Below are positions 48,142-58,049 of a stretch of DNA of 64,000 nucleotides, in pieces. Location of the stretch: NCBI RefSeq assembly GCF_001269655.1, contig NZ_LHVE01000012.1, forward strand, positions 1 through 64,000, written 5' to 3'. The first letter of the stretch is position 1; each line of letters starts with the position of its first letter. This DNA comes from Pseudomonas thivervalensis (GTDB taxonomy: Bacteria > Pseudomonadota > Gammaproteobacteria > Pseudomonadales > Pseudomonadaceae). The notes below the pieces were generated by a model that did no database searches, had not been told where the DNA came from, and worked only from the letters and a program-made list of their open reading frames with translations. The position numbers were made by a program, and so were the translations under genes.

Positions 48142-49266
48142 ATGCGTGATCCAGCCCCTTCTGACACATCCAAGCAGCGCGTCATTGTCGGCATGTCCGG
48201 CGGCGTGGACTCTTCCGTTTCCGCCCTTCTGCTGATCGAGCAGGGTTACGAGGTGGAAGGCCTGTTCATGAAGAACTGGGAAGAAGACGACGGAACCGAA
48301 TACTGCACCGCCATGGATGACCTGGCGGACGCCCAGGCCGTGTGCGACAAGATCGGCATCAAGCTGCACACCGCCAACTTCGCCGCCGAGTACTGGGACA
48401 ACGTGTTCGAGCACTTCCTGGCCGAATACAAGGCCGGTCGCACGCCGAACCCGGACATCCTCTGCAACCGCGAAATCAAGTTCAAGGCGTTCCTCGACTA
48501 CGCCATGATGCTCGGCGCCGACCTGATCGCCACCGGCCATTACGTGCGCCGCCGCGACATCGACGGCCACACCGAACTGCTCAAGGGCCTGGACCCGAAC
48601 AAGGACCAGAGCTATTTCCTGCATGCCGTCGGCGGCGAGCAGATCGCCAAGACCCTGTTCCCGGTCGGCGAACTGGAAAAGCCCGAAGTGCGCGCGATTG
48701 CAGAAAAACATGACCTGGCCACCGCCAAGAAGAAGGATTCCACCGGAATCTGCTTCATCGGCGAGCGCCGTTTCAGCGATTTCCTCAAGCAATACCTGCC
48801 GGCCCAGCCGGGCGAGATCAAGACGACCGAAGGCGACGTCATCGGTCGTCACCATGGCCTGATGTACCACACCATCGGCCAGCGCCAAGGCCTGGGCATC
48901 GGCGGGCTGAAAGACGCCGGCGAAGAGCCGTGGTACGTGCTGGTCAAGGACCTGGAGCACAACGAGCTGATCGTCGGCCAGGGCAACGACCACCCATGGC
49001 TGTTCTCCCGCGCCCTGCTCGCCTCCGACATCTATTGGGTCAACCCGATCGACCTCAGCGAGCCACGCCGCCTGACGGCCAAGGTTCGCTACCGCCAGAG
49101 CGACCAGCCTTGCACCCTGGAAAAAACCGCCACGGGCTACCGCGCCACCTTCGATGACCCGCAGCGGGCGGTCACACCCGGCCAATCCGTGGTGTTCTAC
49201 GATGGCGACATCTGCCTGGGCGGCGGCGTGATCGAAGTCGCGGAACCCTGGAGCAGCCAGGCATGA
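48142..49266 (+). CDS. mnmA: tRNA-specific 2-thiouridylase MnmA
   Basis: A 374-residue enzyme that thiolates U34 of the Lys, Glu and Gln tRNAs with sulfur from TusE. The PP-loop is GMSGGVDSSVSA (about residues 17-28). The catalytic pair is Cys108 in LCNREIKF and Cys204 in STGICFIGER. Bacterial length is normal. ATGA links its end to hflD. The tus genes that feed it are in the same window. Confidence 0.96.
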   Translation: MRDPAPSDTSKQRVIVGMSGGVDSSVSALLLIEQGYEVEGLFMKNWEEDDGTEYCTAMDDLADAQAVCDKIGIKLHTANFAAEYWDNVFEHFLAEYKAGRTPNPDILCNREIKFKAFLDYAMMLGADLIATGHYVRRRDIDGHTELLKGLDPNKDQSYFLHAVGGEQIAKTLFPVGELEKPEVRAIAEKHDLATAKKKDSTGICFIGERRFSDFLKQYLPAQPGEIKTTEGDVIGRHHGLMYHTIGQRQGLGIGGLKDAGEEPWYVLVKDLEHNELIVGQGNDHPWLFSRALLASDIYWVNPIDLSEPRRLTAKVRYRQSDQPCTLEKTATGYRATFDDPQRAVTPGQSVVFYDGDICLGGGVIEVAEPWSSQA

Positions 49267-49886
49267 CCCCTATCCAGGAACAACTGACGGCATTGGGCGG
49301 CGTGTTTCTCGCCGCCGTGCTGGTGGACCGGATCGCCAAGACCGGCCAGGCCTCCGAAGCGGGCGTGGCCTGCATGCTGGGCAGCCTGCTGGTTCGCGAC
49401 CCCAAGGACACCCTGGAGGTCTACGGTGGCGACGACCTGAACCTGCGTGAAGGTTACCGTGCGCTGATTGGCGCCCTGGAACGCGACCCCAGCGCCCTGC
49501 AACGCGAACCGCTGCGCTATGCCCTATCGATGCTGGGCCTCGAGCGCCAGTTGGCCAAGCGTGACGACCTGCTGGAAACCATCGGCAAACGCTTGCCGCA
49601 GATCCAGTCCCAGGTCGAGCACTTCGGCCCGGCTCACGAAAACGTCGTCGCGGCCTGCGGTTCGCTGTATCAGGACACCCTGAGTACGTTGCGCCAGCGT
49701 ATCCAGGTGCATGGCGACATGCGCAACCTGCAGCAACCGAGCAATGCCTCGAAGATCCGTGCCCTGCTCCTGGCCGGTATCCGCTCGGCACGGCTGTGGC
49801 GGCAGTTGGGCGGCCATCGCTGGCAACTGGTGATCAGCCGACGCAAATTGCTGAAAGAGCTTTACCCGTTGATGCGCAACGAATAA
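49263..49886 (+). CDS. hflD: HflD (high-frequency lysogenisation protein) homologue
   Basis: A 207-residue helical protein. In E. coli HflD acts against lambda CII, but its cellular role is unclear. MTPIQEQLTALGGVFLAAVL is the start, and MLGLERQLAKRDDLLETIGK and ELYPLMRNE are family patches. It overlaps mnmA by four bases and is the standard partner of mnmA and purB. It is not evidence of a prophage here. Confidence 0.92.
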   Translation: MTPIQEQLTALGGVFLAAVLVDRIAKTGQASEAGVACMLGSLLVRDPKDTLEVYGGDDLNLREGYRALIGALERDPSALQREPLRYALSMLGLERQLAKRDDLLETIGKRLPQIQSQVEHFGPAHENVVAACGSLYQDTLSTLRQRIQVHGDMRNLQQPSNASKIRALLLAGIRSARLWRQLGGHRWQLVISRRKLLKELYPLMRNE

Positions 49887-50263
49887 GTCGCCTCGACCGT
49901 TTTTTTGTAGCAAGGGAGCTTGCCCCCTCTGAACCGCAGAAGTTGTGTAGGAGCTGTGTAGGAGCTGTGTAGGAGCTGTCGAGTGCAACGAGGCTGCGAT
50001 CTTTCCCCAGACGCTTGAATCTCAAGCGAAAGATCAAAAGATCAAAAGATCAAAAGATCAAAAGATCAAAAGATCAAAAGATCGCAGCCTCGTTGCACTC
50101 GACAGCTCCTACAGGCCCAGCGGGAGCAAGCTCCCTCACCACAGGTAATAAAACAGCTTTATCTCGTTACGCGTAACACGCCGGTCAGTTGGCAACGGAC
50201 CGGTGCTGGTTTTCATGTATGATACGCGCCCCATTTCGTTGCCCGACTGTCCGAGAACACCCC
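49887..50263. other. REP-filled gap before purB
   Basis: The 377-base gap holds the composite REP at 49905-50143, and the purB promoter at about 50150-50263 (with TATGATACGCGC near 50218 as a possible -10 region). Confidence 0.65.
49905..50143. repeat. Composite REP with triplicated GTGTAGGAGCT and six GATCAAAA units
   Basis: Three tandem GTGTAGGAGCT units stand at 49945-49977, then an arm with GAGTGCAACGAGGCTGCGAT. The spacer has six tandem GATCAAAA units (50032-50079) before GATCGCAG. The inverted arms follow and end CTCCCTCACCACAG. This copy shows two kinds of short tandem growth within one REP. Confidence 0.92.
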
Positions 50264-51634
50264 ATGCAGCTCTCTTCGCTCACTGCGGTTTCCCCTGTTG
50301 ACGGCCGCTACGCCGGCAAAACCCAGGCCCTGCGCCCGATTTTCAGCGAGTACGGCCTGATCCGTGCCCGCGTTCTGGTTGAAGTGCGCTGGCTCCAGCG
50401 CCTGGCCGCCCACCCTGCCATCGGCGAAGTCCCGGCGTTTTCCGCCGAAGCCAACGCGGTGTTGAACGCTCTGGCGGAAAACTTTGTGCTGGAGCACGCC
50501 GAGCGCGTCAAAGAGATCGAGCGCACCACCAACCACGACGTCAAGGCCATCGAATACCTGCTCAAGGAGCAGGCGGCCAAGCTGCCGGAGCTGGCCAATG
50601 TCAGCGAGTTCATCCACTTTGCCTGCACCAGCGAGGACATCAACAACCTGTCCCACGCCCTGATGCTGCGCGAAGGCCGTGATGAGGTGATGCTGCCCCT
50701 GATGCGCCAGACCGCCCAGGCCATCCGCGAGTTGGCGATCCGCTTCGCCGACGTGCCGATGCTGTCACGCACCCACGGTCAACCGGCTTCGCCGACCACC
50801 CTGGGCAAGGAACTGGCGAACGTGGTCTACCGCCTGGAGCGCCAGATCGCCCAGGTGGCCGCCGTGCCGCTGCTGGGCAAGATCAACGGCGCCGTGGGCA
50901 ACTACAACGCCCACCTGTCGGCCTACCCGGACATCGACTGGGAAGCCAACGCCCGCGCCTTCATCGAAGACGAGCTGGGCCTGAGCTTCAACCCGTACAC
51001 CACCCAGATCGAACCGCACGACTACATCGCCGAGCTGTTCGATGCGATTGCGCGCTTCAACACCATCCTGATCGACTTCGACCGTGACATCTGGGGCTAC
51101 ATCTCCCTGGGCTATTTCAAGCAGCGCACCATCGCTGGCGAAATCGGCTCCTCGACCATGCCACACAAGGTCAACCCGATCGACTTCGAAAACTCCGAAG
51201 GCAACCTGGGCATCGCCAACGCGCTGTTCCAGCACCTGGCGAGCAAACTGCCGATCTCCCGCTGGCAGCGCGACCTGACCGACTCCACCGTGCTGCGCAA
51301 CCTGGGCGTGGGCTTTGCCCACAGCGTCATTGCCTATGAAGCCAGCCTCAAGGGCATCAGCAAGCTGGAACTGAACGAGCAGAAGATCGCCGCCGACCTC
51401 GACGCTTGCTGGGAAGTCCTCGCCGAGCCGATCCAGACCGTAATGCGTCGCTACAACATCGAAAACCCGTATGAAAAGCTGAAAGAACTGACCCGTGGCA
51501 AGGGCATCAGCCCTGAAGCACTGCAGACTTTCATCGATGGCCTGGACATGCCTGCCGAGGCCAAGGCCGAGCTGAAGAAGCTCACGCCGGCCAGCTACAT
51601 CGGCAACGCGGCGGCACAAGCCAAGCGCATCTGA
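50264..51634 (+). CDS. purB: Adenylosuccinate lyase
   Basis: A 456-residue fumarase-superfamily enzyme that splits SAICAR and adenylosuccinate in purine synthesis. The signature GSSTMPHKVNPIDFENSEGN carries the catalytic Ser, and MLSRTHGQPASPTTLGKELA carries the His. ATG 50264 gives the standard MQLSSLTAVSPVDGRYAGK N-terminus. The frame extension to 50189 is rejected. A terminator follows. Confidence 0.97.
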   Translation: MQLSSLTAVSPVDGRYAGKTQALRPIFSEYGLIRARVLVEVRWLQRLAAHPAIGEVPAFSAEANAVLNALAENFVLEHAERVKEIERTTNHDVKAIEYLLKEQAAKLPELANVSEFIHFACTSEDINNLSHALMLREGRDEVMLPLMRQTAQAIRELAIRFADVPMLSRTHGQPASPTTLGKELANVVYRLERQIAQVAAVPLLGKINGAVGNYNAHLSAYPDIDWEANARAFIEDELGLSFNPYTTQIEPHDYIAELFDAIARFNTILIDFDRDIWGYISLGYFKQRTIAGEIGSSTMPHKVNPIDFENSEGNLGIANALFQHLASKLPISRWQRDLTDSTVLRNLGVGFAHSVIAYEASLKGISKLELNEQKIAADLDACWEVLAEPIQTVMRRYNIENPYEKLKELTRGKGISPEALQTFIDGLDMPAEAKAELKKLTPASYIGNAAAQAKRI

Positions 51635-51654
51635 TCCACGGCTTTACCTTTGAG

Positions 51655-51680
51655 ACGCCCGGCCGCGCCGGGCGTTTTTA
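51655..51680 (+). terminator. Rho-independent terminator after purB
   Basis: ACGCCCGGC (51655-51663), loop CGC, GCCGGGCGT (51667-51675) and five T residues, 20 bases past the stop. Confidence 0.93.
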
Positions 51681-51718
51681 TTCGCGTCTGAAAAGTATAT
51701 TTTTTCAATAGGTTACAC

Positions 51719-52885
51719 ATGAATCCTGACATTCCACTGCAACTCCTGGGCGGCATCACGGCACGGGAGTTCCTGCGCGACTACTGGCAGAAAAAACCCC
51801 TGCTGATCCGTCAGGCGATTCCTGACTTCCAAAGCCCGATCGATGCCGACGAACTGGCCGGCCTGGCCCTGGAAGAAGAAGTCGAATCGCGCCTGGTGAT
51901 CGAACACGGCGAGCGCCCTTGGGAACTGCGTCGCGGCCCGTTCGCCGAAGACGAATTCAGCAAGCTGCCGGAGCGCGAGTGGACCCTGCTGGTGCAGGCG
52001 GTGGATCAGTTCGTACCGGAAGTCAGCGAACTGCTGGAGAACTTCCGCTTCCTGCCGAGCTGGCGCATCGACGACGTGATGATCAGCTTCGCCGCCCCGG
52101 GTGGCAGCGTGGGTCCGCATTTCGATAACTATGATGTGTTCCTGTTGCAGGGCCATGGCCAGCGCAACTGGAAAATCGGCCAGATGTGCGACTCCGAAAG
52201 CCCGCTGCTGCAGCACGCCGACCTGCGCATCCTCGCCGACTTCGAAGCTACCGACGAGTGGATCCTGGAACCGGGCGACATGCTCTACCTGCCGCCGCGC
52301 CTGGCCCACTGCGGCGTGGCCGTGGACGACTGCATGACCTACTCGGTGGGTTTCCGCGCGCCGAGCGCCGCTGAAGTGCTGACCCACTTCACCGATTTCT
52401 TGAGCCAGTTCCTCCCGGACGAAGAACGCTACACCGACGCCGACGCACGCCCGGTGGCCGATCCGCACCAGATCCAGCACGACGCCCTCGACCGCCTCAA
52501 GGGCCTGCTGGCCGAGCACATGAGCGACGAGCGCCTGCTGCTGACCTGGTTCGGCCAGTTCATGACCGAGCCGCGCTACCCGGAACTGGTGGTGGGCCCG
52601 GAACTGGAAGAAGACGACCTGCTGGCCAGCCTGGAACAAGGCGCCGTGATCATCCGCAACCCAAGCGCGCGCCTGGCCTGGTCGGAAGTCGACGATGACC
52701 TGCTGCTGTTCGCCAGCGGCCAGAGTCGTTACCTGCCGGGCAAGCTGCGCGAACTGCTGAAGATGATCTGCGCCGCCGACGCCCTGCACATCGAAAACCT
52801 CGGCCCGTGGCTGGCCGACGAAGACGGTCGTGGCCTGGTCTGCGAGCTGGTCAAGCAAGGCAGCCTGGGGTTCGCCGATGAATAA
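51719..52885 (+). CDS. roxA: Ribosomal oxygenase-like cupin (YcfD/RoxA)
   Basis: A 388-residue JmjC-type 2-oxoglutarate oxygenase similar to E. coli YcfD, which hydroxylates an Arg of ribosomal protein L16. The iron ligands are in GGSVGPHFDNYDVFLLQGHG (His and Asp), and a distal His is in RLAHCGVAV. The N-terminal start PDIPLQLLGGITAREFLRDY and the acidic C-terminal domain fit the family. It overlaps the GNAT gene by eight bases and follows the purB terminator. Confidence 0.88.
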   Translation: MNPDIPLQLLGGITAREFLRDYWQKKPLLIRQAIPDFQSPIDADELAGLALEEEVESRLVIEHGERPWELRRGPFAEDEFSKLPEREWTLLVQAVDQFVPEVSELLENFRFLPSWRIDDVMISFAAPGGSVGPHFDNYDVFLLQGHGQRNWKIGQMCDSESPLLQHADLRILADFEATDEWILEPGDMLYLPPRLAHCGVAVDDCMTYSVGFRAPSAAEVLTHFTDFLSQFLPDEERYTDADARPVADPHQIQHDALDRLKGLLAEHMSDERLLLTWFGQFMTEPRYPELVVGPELEEDDLLASLEQGAVIIRNPSARLAWSEVDDDLLLFASGQSRYLPGKLRELLKMICAADALHIENLGPWLADEDGRGLVCELVKQGSLGFADE

Positions 52886-53303
52886 AATCCACGTTCGTGT
52901 CGCAGACTGGCAAAAGGATAACGCCGAGATCCGGCGCATTCGTGAGACCGTGTTCATTGCCGAACAGTCCGTCCCGCCCGAACTGGAGTGGGACTCGGAT
53001 GACCAGGACGCGGTGCATTTCCTCGCATTTGAAGGCGACTTCCCCATCGGCACCGCTCGCCTGCTGACCGATGGTCATATCGGCCGGGTCTCGGTCCTCA
53101 AGGACTGGCGCGGCCTGAAGGTGGGCGATGCATTGATGCACGCTGTGATTGCCGAAGCCGAGAAACGCGGGCTCAAGCAACAGATACTCAGCGCCCAGGT
53201 GCACGCCACGCCGTTCTATGAGCGGTTGGGGTTTGCAGTGGTCAGCGAGGAGTTCCTTGAAGCCGGGATTCCTCACGTAGACATGGTCCGGCGCTCGGCC
53301 TGA
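52878..53303 (+). CDS. GNAT family N-acetyltransferase
   Basis: A 141-residue GNAT. The CoA loop is DWRGLKVGDALMHAVIAEAE, after GRVSVLK, and the ending EFLEAGIPHVDMVRRSA with NH- and His-containing residues is that of ElaA/YjcF-like proteins. ATG 52878 lies inside the roxA end and overlaps its stop by eight bases, so translation is coupled. A target cannot be named. Confidence 0.87.
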   Translation: MNKIHVRVADWQKDNAEIRRIRETVFIAEQSVPPELEWDSDDQDAVHFLAFEGDFPIGTARLLTDGHIGRVSVLKDWRGLKVGDALMHAVIAEAEKRGLKQQILSAQVHATPFYERLGFAVVSEEFLEAGIPHVDMVRRSA

Positions 53304-53329
53304 ATACCGCTGGAAGCAGCAACACACCC

Positions 53330-53425
53330 TGTGGCGAGGGAGCTTGCTCCCGCTGGGTCGCGCAGCGGCCCCAAAAAAACGAGGGCCGCTGCGCAGCCCA
53401 GCGGGAGCAAGCTCCCTCGCCACAA
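53330..53425. repeat. REP doublet (outer arms)
   Basis: Inverted outer arms flank a short symmetrical core (GTCGCGCAGCGGCC...GGCCGCTGCGCAGCCC), so the whole element can fold into one long hairpin. Confidence 0.92.
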
Positions 53426-53570
53426 AAGCATCATGCAACAACACCCTGCAACGCTCAAAACGCCCCGCCATCCACCGATGCCGGGGCGTTTTGCCGTCTA
53501 CCATTCAACTTGCCCCACCCAAGGCCGACAAACTGGCAATATCAAGCCTTTGTCTCACGGAGAAATGGAC

Positions 53571-54332
53571 ATGCTTCTACGTACCCTGCTGACCCTTCTG
53601 CTGCTGGGTGGCAGCCTGTCAGTCATGGCCGACACGCAAGTCGTGCCGCTGAACTACCGCACCAGCGCCGACCTGTTGCCAGTCGCACAGAATTTCATCG
53701 GCAAGGACGGCCAGGTCAGCGCCTACGGCAACCAACTGATCGTCAACGCCGAGCCCGGCAAGATCGAAGAGCTCCGGCAATTCCTCGCCCAGCTGGACAC
53801 CGCCCCCAAGCGCCTGCTGATCACGGTCGACACCAACGAAAACAACCTGCAGGGCGACCAGGGCTATTCGATCAACGGCGCCGCGCCCAGCCAGACTCGC
53901 ATCATCAACCGCAGCACCGCCAGCCGTGACGGTGGCGTGCAACAGGTGCAAGCCAGCGAAGGCCAGCCGGCGCTGATCCAGGTAGGCCAGAGCGTGCCGT
54001 TCACCAGCAGCCAGAGCGACAACTACGGCCGCCTGCAAAGCCAGACCGAATACCGCAACGTCACCCAGGGTTTCTATGTCACCGCCAGCGTCACCGGCGA
54101 TACCGTTCACCTGAGCATCAGCACCAACCGTGACCGCATGAGCCAGGAACGTCCCGATGTAGTGAACGTCCAGAGTACCGACACAACTGTCAGCGGACGC
54201 CTGGGCGAATGGATCACCCTGGCCGGGGTGAATCGCCAGACCCAGGCCGACAAACAAGGCCTGACCCGCAGCTACTCGACTCAGGGCCGCGATGACATGA
54301 TTCTGCGGGTCAAGGTCGACACCCTGAACTGA
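53571..54332 (+). CDS. Exported mini-secretin-like protein
   Basis: A 253-residue protein with a signal peptide (MLLRTLLTLLLLGGSLSVMA). Residues 25-85 (VVPLNYRTSADLLPVAQNF, GNQLIVNAEPGKIEELRQFL then AQLDTAPKRLLITVD) match the secretin N-domain. Residues about 145-250 (ALIQVGQSVPF, FYVTASVTGDTVHLSISTN, GRLGEWITLAGVNRQ) resemble the start of the secretin barrel, but the remainder is missing. Full secretins are over 600 residues. No secretion or pilus genes are adjacent. ATG 53571 is eight bases after GGAG. Its role is unknown. Confidence 0.72.
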   Translation: MLLRTLLTLLLLGGSLSVMADTQVVPLNYRTSADLLPVAQNFIGKDGQVSAYGNQLIVNAEPGKIEELRQFLAQLDTAPKRLLITVDTNENNLQGDQGYSINGAAPSQTRIINRSTASRDGGVQQVQASEGQPALIQVGQSVPFTSSQSDNYGRLQSQTEYRNVTQGFYVTASVTGDTVHLSISTNRDRMSQERPDVVNVQSTDTTVSGRLGEWITLAGVNRQTQADKQGLTRSYSTQGRDDMILRVKVDTLN

Positions 54333-54789
54333 AGCACCAAAAACTGACTGATGAGTCGTATTAGACCAAAGATGTAGTGCTACAAAAAAAGCACTACAAA
54401 ACGTTTGACGAGCCAAAAAACCGAAGGCATGATGGCCTCGCTCCCGCTAATCAGGGGCCCTGGCAAGGGCCTTCGGGTCGACGCTTGCAACTACCCTGCG
54501 AGCCGATTCGTGTCTGTACCGCCCACAAGGTGTGTTTGACGAGGTTGCGACTGGAACGAAGTTGTCCCGAGGGACGGAAGCGTAACTAGGTAACCCGGCA
54601 TCACTCTGAGTTCGTATGAAAGGCCCACGACGCCCGAATGCGCCCGCAGTTCGCCCCTACCTGCTCACTTTCCCCTCGAGCCCATCGTTCATCCCGTCGC
54701 CGCCCCGCCTGAACCGACTTGTACGCCAGCCCCCTGGTCGGCAGGAGCAGGAATTTTCCACCAAGACCTATGCGACGAGGTTTATCTCC
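54333..54789. other. Intergenic region and leader before aceA
   Basis: A 457-base gap. A hairpin GTAGTGC/GCACTAC spans 54375-54397. GTTTGACGAG occurs at 54403-54412 and again at 54534-54543. GC-rich inverted patches lie at 54445-54475 (GGGGCCCTGGCAAGGGCC). No gene is credible, though frames run into aceA. The sequence may encode a leader or a small RNA, which cannot be decided by eye. Confidence 0.5.
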
Positions 54790-56115
<1,326 letters not shown>

Positions 56116-56175
56116 TCCTTGTGGTAAACGGCCCTTGCGGACCGAATAAAAGCTAACCGCAAAGCCGACGATCTG

Positions 56176-56204
56176 AAGCCCCGACTGGTTCGGGGCTTTT
56201 TTTT
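56176..56204 (+). terminator. Rho-independent terminator after aceA
   Basis: AAGCCCCGA (56176-56184), loop CTGGT, TCGGGGCTT (56190-56198) and a long T run. Confidence 0.95.
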
Positions 56205-56244
56205 GCCTATGCTTTAGCAGCAATGCCGTCACATGAAATGATTC

Positions 56245-56420
56245 TGTGGCGAGGGAGCTTGCTCCCGCTGGGCTGTGGTAGGAGCTGCCGAAGGCTGCGA
56301 TCTTTTGATCTTGATCTTGATCTTTCGCTTTCGACTCAATTGGCTGGGACAAGATCGCAGCCTCGTTGCACTCGTCAGCTCCTACAACGCAGCACGGCGG
56401 GAGCAAGCTCCCTCGCCACA
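56245..56420. repeat. Complete composite REP element
   Basis: Left outer arm, inner arm GGAGCTGCCGAAGGCTGCGA, a spacer with three GATCTT units (56300-56325), inverted arms and right outer arm. The spacer is the complement of the AAGATC array unit. Confidence 0.9.
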
Positions 56421-56607
56421 AAGATTCAGATAAGCCTTAAGGAAGCGCTCCCACAGGAAAACGTGTGAACTGATGAAAAAATTGATCGAACGCAGTATCA
56501 GGCAGTCAGAAAAAGAGTAAAACGGCCGGCGCTGACAACTGCAGTTAACGAGCATGTAAGAAAAGTTCTCAGCCACTGCGCCGCACTATTGATCAAATGC
56601 CAGGCCA

Positions 56608-56630
56608 AACAATAATAATTATCATTTAGC
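56608..56630. promoter_or_regulatory. Fur-box-like palindrome without an iron gene
   Basis: AACAATAATAATTATCATTT closely follows the 19-bp Fur consensus (GATAATGATAATCATTATC), including the AATTATCATT half. It lies 250 bases upstream of nuoA and 190 bases after the REP. No siderophore, sigma or iron gene follows on either strand. Assignment rests on sequence likeness only. Confidence 0.55.
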
Positions 56631-56877
56631 TGGAGCTTTCCTTGTTACAACCTGCACGAAATATTATTGCTGAATAAACGGTCAATGCCCGCCCGGCCGG
56701 GGCTGCGGGGTCATGGGGGCGCGCTATGTCCTTATTCCAATAAATAATTTCGCTATAGGAATTTTACTTGCCCGGTGTTTAGCCATAAAATCACCGCGAT
56801 TGATTGCTGCGACATATCGTCACTGCGTTATTTCATTCAAGCTCAGAGACCTTTGCTCTCTGTTAAGGATTTCCAGC

Positions 56878-57291
56878 ATGTCCGAAGCGACAGGACTCAT
56901 GGCCCACAACTGGGGCTTTGCCATTTTCCTTCTGGGCGTTGTTGGCCTGTGTGCTTTCATGCTCGGCGTGTCGAGCCTGCTTGGGTCAAAAGCCTGGGGC
57001 CGCAGCAAAAATGAACCGTTCGAGTCCGGCATGCTGCCTACCGGTGGCGCCCGCTTGCGGCTCTCAGCCAAATTCTATCTGGTCGCGATGCTGTTCGTGA
57101 TCTTCGATATCGAAGCCCTCTTTCTCTTTGCATGGTCTGTGTCCGTCCGCGAAAGCGGCTGGACCGGATTCGTCGAAGCACTCGTTTTCATAGCAATTCT
57201 GTTGGCAGGTCTTGTCTACCTTTACCGGGTGGGGGCACTTGATTGGGCTCCGGAAGCTCGGCGTAAGCGGCAGGCGAAGCTGAAACAATGA
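56878..57291 (+). CDS. nuoA: NADH-quinone oxidoreductase subunit A
   Basis: A 137-residue membrane subunit of complex I with three hydrophobic helices (FAIFLLGVVGLCAFMLGV, KFYLVAMLFVIFDIEALFLF, LVFIAILLAGLVYLY). The NEPFESGMLPTGGARLRLS loop is conserved. It opens the nuo operon and lies ten bases before nuoB. Start 56878 is preferred over a longer frame from 56713, which reads through the promoter gap. Confidence 0.95.
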   Translation: MSEATGLMAHNWGFAIFLLGVVGLCAFMLGVSSLLGSKAWGRSKNEPFESGMLPTGGARLRLSAKFYLVAMLFVIFDIEALFLFAWSVSVRESGWTGFVEALVFIAILLAGLVYLYRVGALDWAPEARRKRQAKLKQ

Positions 57292-57301
57292 GGCTTTGGC
57301 A

Positions 57302-57976
57302 ATGCAATACAATCTCACCAGGATCGACCCCGATGCTCCTAACGAGCAGTATCCGATTGGCAAACGGGAAACCGTCGCCGATCCGTTAGAAGATCAAGTC
57401 CACAAGAACATCTTCATGGGCAAGCTCGAAGACGTGCTGAACAGCACGGTCAACTGGGGTCGCAAGAACTCCCTGTGGCCGTACAACTTCGGCCTTTCGT
57501 GCTGCTACGTGGAAATGACCACCGCCTTCACGGCGCCCCACGACATCGCGCGCTTTGGCGCCGAGGTGATCCGGGCATCGCCGCGCCAGGCGGATTTCAT
57601 GGTTATCGCCGGTACCTGCTTCATCAAGATGGCGCCGATCATCCAGCGTCTCTACGAGCAAATGCTCGAACCCAAGTGGGTCATCTCCATGGGTTCGTGC
57701 GCCAACTCCGGTGGCATGTACGACATCTACTCCGTCGTTCAAGGGGTGGACAAGTTCCTGCCCGTGGACGTCTACGTGCCTGGCTGCCCACCTCGCCCTG
57801 AAGCGTTCCTGCAAGGCTTGATGCTGTTGCAGGAGTCGATTGGCCAGGAGCGTCGCCCACTGTCCTGGGTCGTTGGTGATCAAGGCGTCTATCGCGCCGA
57901 GATGCCGTCGCAAAAGGAACAGCGCCGCGAACAGCGTATCGCAGTCACCAACCTGCGCAGCCCCGACGAAGTCTGA
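57302..57976 (+). CDS. nuoB: NADH-quinone oxidoreductase subunit B
   Basis: A 224-residue subunit that binds iron-sulfur cluster N2. The cluster ligands lie in GLSCCYVEM, in the SMGSCANSGGMYD loop and in VPGCPPRPEAF. ATG 57302 starts MQYNLTRIDPDAP. It is followed by a 73-base gap to the fused nuoCD gene, the largest within the operon start. Confidence 0.97.
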   Translation: MQYNLTRIDPDAPNEQYPIGKRETVADPLEDQVHKNIFMGKLEDVLNSTVNWGRKNSLWPYNFGLSCCYVEMTTAFTAPHDIARFGAEVIRASPRQADFMVIAGTCFIKMAPIIQRLYEQMLEPKWVISMGSCANSGGMYDIYSVVQGVDKFLPVDVYVPGCPPRPEAFLQGLMLLQESIGQERRPLSWVVGDQGVYRAEMPSQKEQRREQRIAVTNLRSPDEV

Positions 57977-58049
57977 TCCAGCTCTGTTCCTCTACAAGAA
58001 ACGAGAACCTGGCTTCATTCTTTACGTTGACCGAAAGCGATAAATAACC

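Larger units (their letters stand above)
56116..56877. other. Large gap between aceA and nuoA
   Basis: A 762-base gap. It holds the aceA terminator, a composite REP (56245-56420), a Fur-box-like palindrome (56608-56630), and a region 56640-56877 with no gene. Very short frames behind the box (an 11-residue frame from 56643, a 5-residue frame near 56726) do not look like genes. The nuoA ribosome site AAGGATTTCCAGC is at its end. Confidence 0.65.

Noticed and set aside
49263..49886. Sign of a prophage from hflD
   Set aside because: HflD is a host gene in the mnmA-hflD-purB run; no phage genes are near.
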